Of a stretch of DNA of 64,000 nucleotides, positions 50,086-58,567 are shown in pieces. How positions within the stretch are numbered: position 1 is the first letter of the stretch; the number at the start of each line of letters is the position of its first letter. Both the position numbers and the translations under genes were made by a program. A model generated the notes under the pieces. That model saw nothing but the letters and a program-made list of their open reading frames with translations. It made no database searches and had not been told where the DNA came from. The stretch comes from DASRAU01 sp035638075 (lineage in GTDB: Bacteria > Acidobacteriota > Polarisedimenticolia > Gp22-AA2): NCBI GenBank assembly GCA_035638075.1, contig DASRAU010000003.1:62001-126000 (forward strand), in the 5' to 3' direction.

Positions 50086-51603
50086 TCAGGCGGCTTTGGC
50101 GGCGGGCTTCGGGGCGGGTGCGGCTGCGACGGTCTCGGGGCCGGAGCGGATGCGGCGCTTGAGCGCGACCAGGTGCAGCGCGCAGGCGACCTTCGTGACG
50201 ATCGGCCGCAGGTCTCCGACGTCCGGCTGGATCGAAGCGCTCGCCCCGCCGTCGCCATAGACGATGACCAGCAGCCGGTCATCCAGGTAGCCCGGCAACA
50301 GGACGATCTCGTTCGGCGGCGCCATGCCGAGGTTCGACAGCAGCAGGGCGGGCGAACCGGTCGGCAGAGGCCCGCAGTAGGAATCGCGCTCGTGCAGCAG
50401 CGCGAACAGCGGCTCGGTCGTGAGGGGCAGCAGGAGCGACGGCGTCTTGTCACCCGTCAGTCCGTGCGCCTTCCACAGGGTCGCGGTGTCGCCCCGCACC
50501 AGGAACAGGATCGCCCGCGTCAGGCGTGACGCGAGATAGCGCACCGTCACGTCGGCGATCTCGGAGGCGCTTTCGCAGCGGCACAGCTCGTCCGACAAAG
50601 CGGCCTCGGTCATCGGCCCGGACGGGATCGCCCGGGGCGGACCGACTCGCGCGGCCGGTGCGGCCGCCGGAGCGAAATTCACGGCCGAAGCCGGCAGCGG
50701 GGACGCCGCCGGCGTGGCGGGAGCCGGCATCGCAGCGACCACAGGCAGAGCGGGGATCGCGGCGGCCGCGGGAGCATTCACGATGAGCGAGGCCGTCGGT
50801 GGGGCCGGCGTCCCTGCGGCCATCCGCGGAGCGGCCGGCGGTCCTTCGCTGTCGGGGCCCGTCTCGGAAGTCCCGAGGGCCGCGAGATACGGCGGCGGCG
50901 CATAGGCGCTGTCGAGGACGGCGCGCTCGCGCGCCGTCGGTCCCTGCGCACCCGACGCCGGTCCTGACCCCGCGGCATCGAGCGTCTGGCAGACCGAGAT
51001 GTAGCGGTGCCGTCGCGGGAGGTCGTAGTAGCGCTCCATCACCTGGAAGATGCGGGCCTCGGGCGCGACCCACGGATGGATGCGGTGGCCGGTGGCGAAC
51101 GAGATCTCGTCGATGGCGCGCAGGTCCTTCGGGTCGATCATCGCGACCGCGAGGTTGCGCTCGCGCTTGTCGAACGGCACGACGTGGTGCTTTTCCACCA
51201 GCCGCTTCGGCACGATGTCGATGATGTTCTTCGGGATGTCGGTGAACAGGTTCGGCGGCGCGTAGTCGACGTTGAAGATCTTCGCGAGCGTCTTGCCCAG
51301 CGTGTGCTCGTCGACGTGGCCGAACTCGAGCAGCACCGTGCCGAGGTGCCCGCCGAAGATGAGCTGCGCCTTCAGCGCCGCCTCGAGCTGCGCCTGGGTC
51401 AGCAGCCCCTGCTGGATGAAATGCTCGCCGAGTCTCATCGATCCGGACGGAATATGGGGGCCGGATGACCGGGGGTCAAACGGCGCGTCCCGCCCACCTG
51501 CCGGGGTCGGCGGGGCCGTCAACCCGCTGACGGCGGGCGGCGGCGACACGGGCGGCACGGCGGCCTCTCCTGGCGTCTTTTTCTCCGAAACGGTGATCTC
51601 CAT
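50086..51603 (-). CDS. Orphan MshEN (GspE N-terminal domain) protein with GAF-like C-terminus
   Basis: The protein has 505 residues from ATG 51603. A low-complexity N-terminus is followed at about 55-200 by an MshEN/T2SSE-N domain (LGEHFIQQGLLTQAQLEAALKAQ, then PKNIIDIVPKRLVEKHHVVPF and VAMIDPKDL). This domain binds c-di-GMP in some type II secretion and pilus ATPases. No Walker motifs follow. Instead comes a Pro/Ala linker (about 210-330) and an alpha/beta domain like GAF at about 335-490. The combination is typical of regulatory proteins in Acidobacteriota and Myxococcota. It is inferred to be a cytoplasmic nucleotide-sensing regulator. It lies divergent to the ELW-repeat protein. Confidence 0.8.
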   Translation of the reverse strand: MEITVSEKKTPGEAAVPPVSPPPAVSGLTAPPTPAGGRDAPFDPRSSGPHIPSGSMRLGEHFIQQGLLTQAQLEAALKAQLIFGGHLGTVLLEFGHVDEHTLGKTLAKIFNVDYAPPNLFTDIPKNIIDIVPKRLVEKHHVVPFDKRERNLAVAMIDPKDLRAIDEISFATGHRIHPWVAPEARIFQVMERYYDLPRRHRYISVCQTLDAAGSGPASGAQGPTARERAVLDSAYAPPPYLAALGTSETGPDSEGPPAAPRMAAGTPAPPTASLIVNAPAAAAIPALPVVAAMPAPATPAASPLPASAVNFAPAAAPAARVGPPRAIPSGPMTEAALSDELCRCESASEIADVTVRYLASRLTRAILFLVRGDTATLWKAHGLTGDKTPSLLLPLTTEPLFALLHERDSYCGPLPTGSPALLLSNLGMAPPNEIVLLPGYLDDRLLVIVYGDGGASASIQPDVGDLRPIVTKVACALHLVALKRRIRSGPETVAAAPAPKPAAKAA

Positions 51604-51665
51604 GGCAGGACGGGCGCAATTCGCCTTCGCCTGACCTGGTCGACAGCCGAATATCGGGGGAAACC

Positions 51666-54600
51666 ATGCGACGTCTTGCCGCTCTCGCCGTGACCCTGTC
51701 CTGTCTCGTCCTCGTTCCGGGTCTCGCCGCCGCCGCCGGCGGGCCGGCTCGCCTGCTGAAGGACATCAACACCGCCCCTTCGTGGGACCGGAGCTCCTGG
51801 CCCGACAAATTCACCATCGTCGGCAAGACCGTTTTCTTCCGGGCTCAGACCTTTGCCGCCGGATTCGAGCTCTGGAAGAGCGACGGGACCGCGGCGGGAA
51901 CGGTGCTCGTGAAGGACATCGACCCGGGCCCGCGTTCCGGCCTCATCCCGCCCGGGTTCTCATACGAGCCGCGCGAGTTCGCGCAGCTCAACGGCATCCT
52001 GCTGTTCGGCGCCGACGATGGCATCCACGGTTGGGAAATGTGGCGGAGCGACGGGACCGCGGCGGGCACGTTCCTGCTCCAGGACATCCGCCCCGGTCAG
52101 GAGAGCGGACTCATGACTTCCTACCGGTCCGAGCTCGTCTGGGTCAACAAGGCTTCCGGCGGCCTGATGTATTTCATCGCGAACGACGGCGTGCACGGAT
52201 TCGAGCTGTGGAGGACGGACGGCACTTCCGCGGGGACCTTTCTTCTCCAGGACATCCAGCCCGGAACGAACAGCGCCTTTGGTCTGGAGACCTTCTTCAC
52301 TCTCGACGGCGGGGCCGCGGGGGGCCGTTTCTGCTTCAGGGCGACGAACGACACGTCCGGGGGCGAGCTTTGGGAGACCGATGGGACCGTTGCGGGAACC
52401 ATCATGGTCAGCGACATCCTGCCGGGGCCGGGAAGTGGGGACCCCTCCAATGTCACCGAGCTCAACGGACAGATCCTCTTCGTCGGAGCGGGCCGGCAGT
52501 ACGACACCGAGTTGTGGAAGAGCGACGGGACCAGCTTCGGCACCGTTCTCGTGAAGGACCTCACTCCCGGTTTCGGCAGCCGCATCCGGCAACTGACCCG
52601 GGCCGGGAACTTCGCCTACTTCCAGGTGGACTCCCAGCTCTATCGGAGCGACGGGACGGCCCCGGGCACCGTCCTCCTGCACACCTTCAGCGACAACGGT
52701 CTCGCCCTCATCGGCGACCTCGGCGGGAACCTCCTCCTGCTGGCGAACGACGGCGCCAACAGGCCGAAGCTCTGGGTTTCGGACGGATCGCCGGGCGGAA
52801 CCTTCGCGCTGAAGGACATCCCCCCGGCCGGGGTCTACCCCGGGTTCCAGCATTTCTTGCGGGACGGAGGGATCGAGTATTTCCTGCTCGACGATGGCGT
52901 CCACGGCGCGGATCTCTGGCGCACCGACGGAACGCCGCAGGGGACGCGACTCGTCACCGAGGTCACGACGGGCCCCGGGTACACCTCCCTGTCCGGCGCG
53001 ATTCCCTGGCAGGGGGACCTGCTCTTCGGGCTGTCCGGCGGACTTCGCCGGTTGAACCCAGACACGGGCGAGTCCACGCTCGTGGCTTCGGTCACGCCGG
53101 CCGCCCTGTTCCCGGTCGGGGGACGCGCCCTCTTCTCGTACGAGGACGACGTCCACGGCCTCGAGCTCTGGGTCACCGACGGCACCACGGAGGGGACCGG
53201 CCTCCTCAAGGACATCGAGGCGCTGGCGCGGACCAACCCGTCGGATGCATCTCACCTCGGCACCCCGGTGGGCCCGGATGGGAAAGCTCGGGCGATGTAC
53301 GCCGCCTCCGACGGAGCGTCGTACGGTCTCTGGGTGACGGACGGGACTCCACGAGGCACCGAAAAGCTCGAGGTGAGAGCCGGAATCTACTGGGGCGATC
53401 CCGTCGGGGCCATGCTCGGCAACATCGTCTATTTCGCCGCCTCCGATTTCGAGCACGGTACCGAGCTGTGGCGCAGCGACGGCACCACCGGCGGGACCTG
53501 GAAGGTCACCGAGATCGCTACGGAATGGGGCGGCGTCTACACGGACCCGGTCGCCGCCGGCGACCGCGTCTATTTCCTCGCGGAGGACATGGATCACGGC
53601 GCCGAGCTGTGGTCCAGCGACGGGACCGGGGCGGGAACGCACCTGGTCCGCGACATCATCCCGGGCCAGGATTCGGGATACCCCGACAACTTTACCGTGG
53701 TCGGGGACCGTCTCTTCTTCAGCGCGTGGGACGACCACGGGAAGGAGTTGTGGACGAGCGACGGGACGGAGGCCGGCACGCATCTCGTCAAAGACATCGT
53801 GCCGGGCCCCTCCGGCAACTGCTGTCGAAGGATGCTCCCCTTCAACGGCTGGCTCCTGTTCGAGGCCAACGACAATGTCCACGGGTACGAGATCTGGGTG
53901 AGCGACGGCACCGAGGAGGGGACCGTCATGCTCGCCGACATCGTTCCGGGCAAAGGCCACTCGTTCACCCGTGAAGTGACCGTGGCCGGGCCGCTGGCGT
54001 TCTTTTCCGTCGACGACGGCGTTCACGGGCTCGAGCTGTGGAAGACCGACGGCACGCCGGCGGGCACGGTCCAGGTGATCGACCTCATTCTCGGGCGTGG
54101 CGACGGCTACCCGAGTTTTCTCGGCGCGATGGGGAACTCGCTCCTCTTCCTGGCGCCCACTCTGCCCCAGCAGCATTTCGAGATGTGGAAGTCGGACGGC
54201 ACCGAGGCGGGCACGGTCCGGCTCGGGGCGGATTTTGCCGGCGACGCCTATGCCGCCGCGTGGCTCGGCGACGGCATGCTGTTCACCGAGGTGGACGACG
54301 AGCACGGCCTCGAGCTGTGGCGCACGAGCGGCGAAGCGGGGGGAACGGCGTTCGTTCAGGACCTGGCGCCGGGTCCCAACTGGTCCGACCCGCGCCATTT
54401 CGTCCGGCTCGGGACCCGCGTCCTGTTCGTGGCGGACGACCCGGTCGCAGACCGCGAGCTGTTCGTCGGCCGGACGTCGCTCCTTCTCGGCCGGGCGGAC
54501 CTGGCGGTGCGCGATCTGGGCGAAGACCTGAAAGGGTTCGGGCTTCCGAAAGGGATCGAGACGAGCCTGCTGGCGAAGCTCAATCCCGCGGTGAACGCGA

Positions 54601-54812
54601 TCGCCTCCGGGCGGAGCATCGTCGCGGTCATTGCCATCGAGAGCTTCATTCGCCACGTCGAGGCGCAGGTGCCGCGATGGATTGACGCCGCCGAAGCCGC
54701 CGACCTGAAGGAATTCGCCGGGGAGGTGATCGATCTGTTGCGGGCGGGAGTGTCTCCGGACCCCCGTCCGTCCAGACCGGGAGGCCCGAGGCCTGTCCCC
54801 GAAAAGGACTAG
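51666..54812 (+). CDS. Secreted ELWxSDGTxxGT repeat protein
   Basis: The protein has 1048 residues from ATG 51666, after GGGGGAAACC. A signal peptide ends near GLAAA|A. At least 17 copies of ELWxSDGTxAGT-type motifs recur about every 45-60 residues (FELWKSDGTAAGT, WEMWRSDGTAAGT, TELWKSDGTSFGT and others). They likely form repeated beta-propeller blades or beta-rolls; Asp/Gly-rich turns may bind calcium. Interspersed VxGxxxFF strands are consistent with propeller blades. The last ~100 residues are helical (LLAKLNPAVNAIASG). The family is annotated only as ELWxxDGT repeat protein, and its role is not known. It ends with a TAG overlapping the convergent dehydratase stop (CTAG, 54809-54812). Confidence 0.85.
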   Translation: MRRLAALAVTLSCLVLVPGLAAAAGGPARLLKDINTAPSWDRSSWPDKFTIVGKTVFFRAQTFAAGFELWKSDGTAAGTVLVKDIDPGPRSGLIPPGFSYEPREFAQLNGILLFGADDGIHGWEMWRSDGTAAGTFLLQDIRPGQESGLMTSYRSELVWVNKASGGLMYFIANDGVHGFELWRTDGTSAGTFLLQDIQPGTNSAFGLETFFTLDGGAAGGRFCFRATNDTSGGELWETDGTVAGTIMVSDILPGPGSGDPSNVTELNGQILFVGAGRQYDTELWKSDGTSFGTVLVKDLTPGFGSRIRQLTRAGNFAYFQVDSQLYRSDGTAPGTVLLHTFSDNGLALIGDLGGNLLLLANDGANRPKLWVSDGSPGGTFALKDIPPAGVYPGFQHFLRDGGIEYFLLDDGVHGADLWRTDGTPQGTRLVTEVTTGPGYTSLSGAIPWQGDLLFGLSGGLRRLNPDTGESTLVASVTPAALFPVGGRALFSYEDDVHGLELWVTDGTTEGTGLLKDIEALARTNPSDASHLGTPVGPDGKARAMYAASDGASYGLWVTDGTPRGTEKLEVRAGIYWGDPVGAMLGNIVYFAASDFEHGTELWRSDGTTGGTWKVTEIATEWGGVYTDPVAAGDRVYFLAEDMDHGAELWSSDGTGAGTHLVRDIIPGQDSGYPDNFTVVGDRLFFSAWDDHGKELWTSDGTEAGTHLVKDIVPGPSGNCCRRMLPFNGWLLFEANDNVHGYEIWVSDGTEEGTVMLADIVPGKGHSFTREVTVAGPLAFFSVDDGVHGLELWKTDGTPAGTVQVIDLILGRGDGYPSFLGAMGNSLLFLAPTLPQQHFEMWKSDGTEAGTVRLGADFAGDAYAAAWLGDGMLFTEVDDEHGLELWRTSGEAGGTAFVQDLAPGPNWSDPRHFVRLGTRVLFVADDPVADRELFVGRTSLLLGRADLAVRDLGEDLKGFGLPKGIETSLLAKLNPAVNAIASGRSIVAVIAIESFIRHVEAQVPRWIDAAEAADLKEFAGEVIDLLRAGVSPDPRPSRPGGPRPVPEKD

Positions 54813-55774
54813 GCGGAGGCGACCAGCTCGGCGAACTTCGCGAGGTCGATGTTGCCGCCGGAGACGACGGCGACGATAGGTCCCCGGCCGGCTTTGCCGG
54901 TGAGCGCGGCGGCGAGCGGCAGGCATCCGGCGCCCTCGGCGATGACGCGCGCCTTCTCGGCCATCATGCGCATCGCGGCCTTCGTCTCGTCGAGCGTGAC
55001 GACGATGGTGTCGTCCACCAGCGGCTTCATGCGTTCCCACATGCGCGGAAAGACGCTCTGGCCGCCGGCGCCGTCCACGAACGAGGCCTTCCACCCGGGG
55101 AAGGTCTCGGGCCTGCCGGCGGCGAGCGAGCGGGTCATCGGCGCGGCGGTCTCGGGCTCGGCGCCGTAGATCTTCACCTCGGGCTTCAGCGCCTTCACGG
55201 CGCTGGCGACTCCCGTGATGAGCCCGCCGCCGCCGATGGCGGCGATGACCGCGGCCGTGTCGGGCGCGTCCTCGAGGATCTCCAGTCCCATCGTGCCGTG
55301 CCCGGCGATGAAATAGTCGTCGTCGAACGGGTGGATGAAGGTGCCCTCGGCGCCGGGGTAGGCGCGGTCGTCGAGCGATTTCCACGCCGTCGTGTAGTCC
55401 ACCAGGATCAGCTTCGCGCCGAGCGCCCGCATGCGGTCGAGCTTCGCCTTCGGAGCGGTCTCGATGGCGACGACCGTGCACGGCACGCCGGCCTGCCGCG
55501 CCGCGTAGGCCACGCCCTGGCCGGCGTTGCCCGCGCTGATGGTCCAGACGCCCTTGCGGCGCTCGGCGTCGGGAAGCGCGGCGACGGCGTTGGCGGCGCC
55601 GCGCAGCTTGTAGGCGTTGATCGGCTGGAGGTTCTCGAGCTTCAGCCGGATGTCCGGCTGACCCGGCCCCAGCTCCAGGCGCACCAGCGGCGTGCGGACG
55701 ATCGTCTTCGCGATGCGCTCGCGCGCCGCGCGGATGTCGGAGAGCGCGATGGGGCGGACGGGGTCGGGTGTCAT
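54809..55774 (-). CDS. Threonine/serine dehydratase family PLP enzyme
   Basis: The protein has 321 residues. It is a fold-type II PLP enzyme: Lys of the Schiff base in INAYKLRGAANA, SAGNAGQGVAYAAR, and the glycine loop IGGGGLITG, then VSGGNIDLAKF. This layout is that of threonine ammonia-lyase and serine racemase lacking a C-terminal ACT regulatory domain, so it is probably not the biosynthetic, isoleucine-inhibited type. It starts 3 nt after the stop of the upstream kinase gene, with GGAGAA inside that gene's end, so it is translationally coupled to it. The two stop codons of this and the convergent ELW gene overlap. Confidence 0.87.
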   Translation of the reverse strand: MTPDPVRPIALSDIRAARERIAKTIVRTPLVRLELGPGQPDIRLKLENLQPINAYKLRGAANAVAALPDAERRKGVWTISAGNAGQGVAYAARQAGVPCTVVAIETAPKAKLDRMRALGAKLILVDYTTAWKSLDDRAYPGAEGTFIHPFDDDYFIAGHGTMGLEILEDAPDTAAVIAAIGGGGLITGVASAVKALKPEVKIYGAEPETAAPMTRSLAAGRPETFPGWKASFVDGAGGQSVFPRMWERMKPLVDDTIVVTLDETKAAMRMMAEKARVIAEGAGCLPLAAALTGKAGRGPIVAVVSGGNIDLAKFAELVASA

Positions 55775-55777
55775 TGT

Positions 55778-58522
55778 TCAGTTCTCCGGAATCATACCCC
55801 CGCCGAAAGCCGGCCGGCCGCCGAGCGAGGTCTTGAACCCGTACAGCGCCAGCCCGCCGACGATCAGGAGGACGACGAGCGTGTTCCCCGCGTACCAGGC
55901 CGTGGTGTCGAAGGTCAGCGGCCCGAGAGCGAGGGTCGCAACGACCAGCCCCGAGATGGCAAAGGGGAGGAGGCCGAGTCGGAAGATCACGAGCAGGCCC
56001 ACGGCCACGCCGCACAGGTTCGCCGCGATATCGAGCGCCGGGTTCGTCGATGAGACGACGCCGGAGACGCTCACGATGATCATGCAGGCGGGAACCGCCA
56101 GCCACATCTTCCGGAACACGACGCGGCAGAGGAGCAACAGGAGCAGCGACCCGAGCGGGACCAGCACGAAGACAACAGGCAGGTTGAAGGGGACCCCGAG
56201 GACGTGCGAGAGGCCCCGCAGCGTCGAGAGCTCGATGTCGATCGGCGGCGACCCGGTCTCGTCGGAACGCAGCGGCACGATGCCGAAGACCGCCGGCAGG
56301 AAGATGAGAGACCTCCCCGCCAGGTAATAGGCCACACCGAAGGTCGCTCCAAAGAGAAAATCCCTGCCGACCAGCGGATCGCGCAGCCGGCCGTCGAGGA
56401 GCCGCACCCACGACACCAGCACCTGGGGCCAGTTGCGCCTCAGGTACGGCTCGAGGGCGAGATAGAAGACCCAGACGAGGCAGGCGATGAGCAGGCGGAC
56501 GGCGAGATTGAGCATGAAGTTGGGGAACTCGTTGGACGCGATGTGATGCGTCTCCAGGAGCCAGGCGATCTCCGCCGACAGCAGCATGAACGCTGCCAGC
56601 CGCAAGGCCCCCTTGCGGTCCCCCCGCCCGAGGCGCAGGTTGCGGCGTGCCAGGATCACGCCTCCCGACATGATGGCGATCGCGACGACGAGCCAGGAGA
56701 GGGAGGCCCACTCTTGGAGCTGGTTTCCGGGCAGGGGGGGAATGGACGTCTCGGAGAGCCGCGCGCGCGTCCAGGGCTCGATGGAGCGGAAGAAGATCGG
56801 GCGGCCGCGATACGAGGCCGCTTCGAGCCGCAGCGTCATCCCCGGCCGGCGCGGATCGGTTCCCTCCCACGCGGCGCGGTTGTCGGCGTACATGCGCGGC
56901 ACCCAGGAAGGCTCGACCGGCTTGAACGCCGCCGGCTCGTAACCGCCCAGCGCGAAGAGCCGGTTCCAGTCCGGCTCGGACGCCGGCGCTGCCGGCGGAT
57001 CGCGGTCGGGGGGGACGGCCTGGAAGGTCAGGAGGTGCCCTTCGGGATCGAGCCGCAGGCGGATCATCCCGGAGTGGATGAGCGGCGGATCCGAGAAGGT
57101 GCTCGGTGACGTGCCGACGTCGGCCCACGGCGCCATCGGACGGGGTGACTGGCGGTACCAGAACACGATGCCGTAGGGGGGACCGGTGCTCAAGGTGTCC
57201 CAGCCGGGCCTGGCCGGCTGCTCCGCCGCGAGGTGGTCGAGGTATTCATGCTCGGGATCGAATCCCGACACGCTGTCGACGGGAGGCTCGACGTAACCGA
57301 GGTCGCGCACGATCTCGCGGGCCCGCTCGCGCAGGATCTCCGGGGACTTCGGCAGCGGCACGAGACGCGCGAGCTGCGAATGCCCGGCCACGAAGACCGC
57401 GGCCGGGAGGAGCAGGAGGAACGCGGCGAGCCCGGCCCACGCCAGCGCCGGCTGCAGCGCGCCCGTCTCGCCCGCTTCGGCGACCAGCTCCGGCGACGGC
57501 GTCTCTCCGGCGGCAAGCGCCGCGGCCAGCGGGTCGCCTCCGGGAAGCGCCGCCGCCACCGCCAGGGCCGTCGGCGGCCGGCGCGCCGGGTCGCGCTCGA
57601 GGCAGCGCAGGATGATCCGCTCGACGGCCGGGTCGAAGCCCTCGATGAGAGCCGACGGGCTGGTCGGCGCCGTCTCCAGCTTCAAGCGTGCCGATTCTTT
57701 GGCGCTGGCCGCCTTGAACGCCTGGTGGCCGGTGAACAGCTCGTACAGCACCATGCCGAGCGAGTAGAGATCGCTCTTCACGGTCACGGCGGTGCCGGCG
57801 ATCTGTTCCGGCGCCATGAAGGCGGGCGTGCCGGCGCGCAGGTCCGACCCGACGATCTCCCCGGCGAGGCGGGCCAGGCCGAAGTCGGTGATACGCGCCC
57901 GGCCGCGGCCGTCGATCATCACGTTCGAGGGCTTCAGGTCCCGGTGCAGGATCCCCTGCTCGTGCGCCGCCGCGAGGCCGGCGCAGAGCTGGCGGGCGAT
58001 CTGGATCGCCTTGTCGCGCGGCAGCCGGTCGATGCGCCGCAGCAGGCCCGCCAGGTCCTCCCCGTCCACGAACTCCATCGACAGGAAGTGCTGCCCGTCC
58101 GCCTCGCCGACGTCGTAGACGCGGCAGACGTTCGGATGGCTGATCTGCCGCGCCAGCCGCACCTCTTCGAGGAAGCGCGCCAGCCGGGCTTCGTCCCGCT
58201 CGACCTCCCGGGGGAGAAACTTCAGCGCGACCGTCTGGCCGAGCTTCACATCCTCGGCGCGGTAGACCTCGCCCATCCCGCCCCGGCCGACGAGGCCGAA
58301 GATGCGGTAACGGCCGGCCAGCATGGTGCCGGGGAGGAAGCGTCCCTCCGGCGTGCCGCCCGATCGGAACGGGGAGGGATAGGGCGCCGCCGGTCGCGGC
58401 GGCGGGTCGTCACGGACGGTGCGCGTCGGGCCGCCGCTGCCCGGCTCGAGCGGCGCGGCGCAGTGCGGGCAGAAACGCCCCCCGTCCGGGGACTCCGCGT
58501 GGCACGCGCCGCAGTGGAGCAT
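55778..58522 (-). CDS. Ser/Thr protein kinase with polytopic C-terminal membrane domain
   Basis: The protein has 914 residues. An N-terminal zinc ribbon (CGACHAESPDGGRFCPHC) precedes the Hanks kinase (about residues 65-330: GRGGMGEVYRA, VALKF, HRDLKPSN near 192, DFGLARL, APEQI). A first membrane helix is at about 356-377. A soluble region follows, and residues ~620-905 hold about eight hydrophobic helices with short loops. This is unlike the single-pass TPR or PASTA kinases. It resembles a group of Acidobacteriota kinases with CAAX-protease-like membrane parts, but I see no EExxxR protease motif. It lies in an apparent operon: flavoprotein copy 2, this kinase 45 nt on, then the dehydratase. 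Confidence 0.9.
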   Translation of the reverse strand: MLHCGACHAESPDGGRFCPHCAAPLEPGSGGPTRTVRDDPPPRPAAPYPSPFRSGGTPEGRFLPGTMLAGRYRIFGLVGRGGMGEVYRAEDVKLGQTVALKFLPREVERDEARLARFLEEVRLARQISHPNVCRVYDVGEADGQHFLSMEFVDGEDLAGLLRRIDRLPRDKAIQIARQLCAGLAAAHEQGILHRDLKPSNVMIDGRGRARITDFGLARLAGEIVGSDLRAGTPAFMAPEQIAGTAVTVKSDLYSLGMVLYELFTGHQAFKAASAKESARLKLETAPTSPSALIEGFDPAVERIILRCLERDPARRPPTALAVAAALPGGDPLAAALAAGETPSPELVAEAGETGALQPALAWAGLAAFLLLLPAAVFVAGHSQLARLVPLPKSPEILRERAREIVRDLGYVEPPVDSVSGFDPEHEYLDHLAAEQPARPGWDTLSTGPPYGIVFWYRQSPRPMAPWADVGTSPSTFSDPPLIHSGMIRLRLDPEGHLLTFQAVPPDRDPPAAPASEPDWNRLFALGGYEPAAFKPVEPSWVPRMYADNRAAWEGTDPRRPGMTLRLEAASYRGRPIFFRSIEPWTRARLSETSIPPLPGNQLQEWASLSWLVVAIAIMSGGVILARRNLRLGRGDRKGALRLAAFMLLSAEIAWLLETHHIASNEFPNFMLNLAVRLLIACLVWVFYLALEPYLRRNWPQVLVSWVRLLDGRLRDPLVGRDFLFGATFGVAYYLAGRSLIFLPAVFGIVPLRSDETGSPPIDIELSTLRGLSHVLGVPFNLPVVFVLVPLGSLLLLLLCRVVFRKMWLAVPACMIIVSVSGVVSSTNPALDIAANLCGVAVGLLVIFRLGLLPFAISGLVVATLALGPLTFDTTAWYAGNTLVVLLIVGGLALYGFKTSLGGRPAFGGGMIPEN

Positions 58523-58567
58523 CGGCGGAGGATGCCTGACCCCCGCCAGGAACGCAAACGGCCAGGC

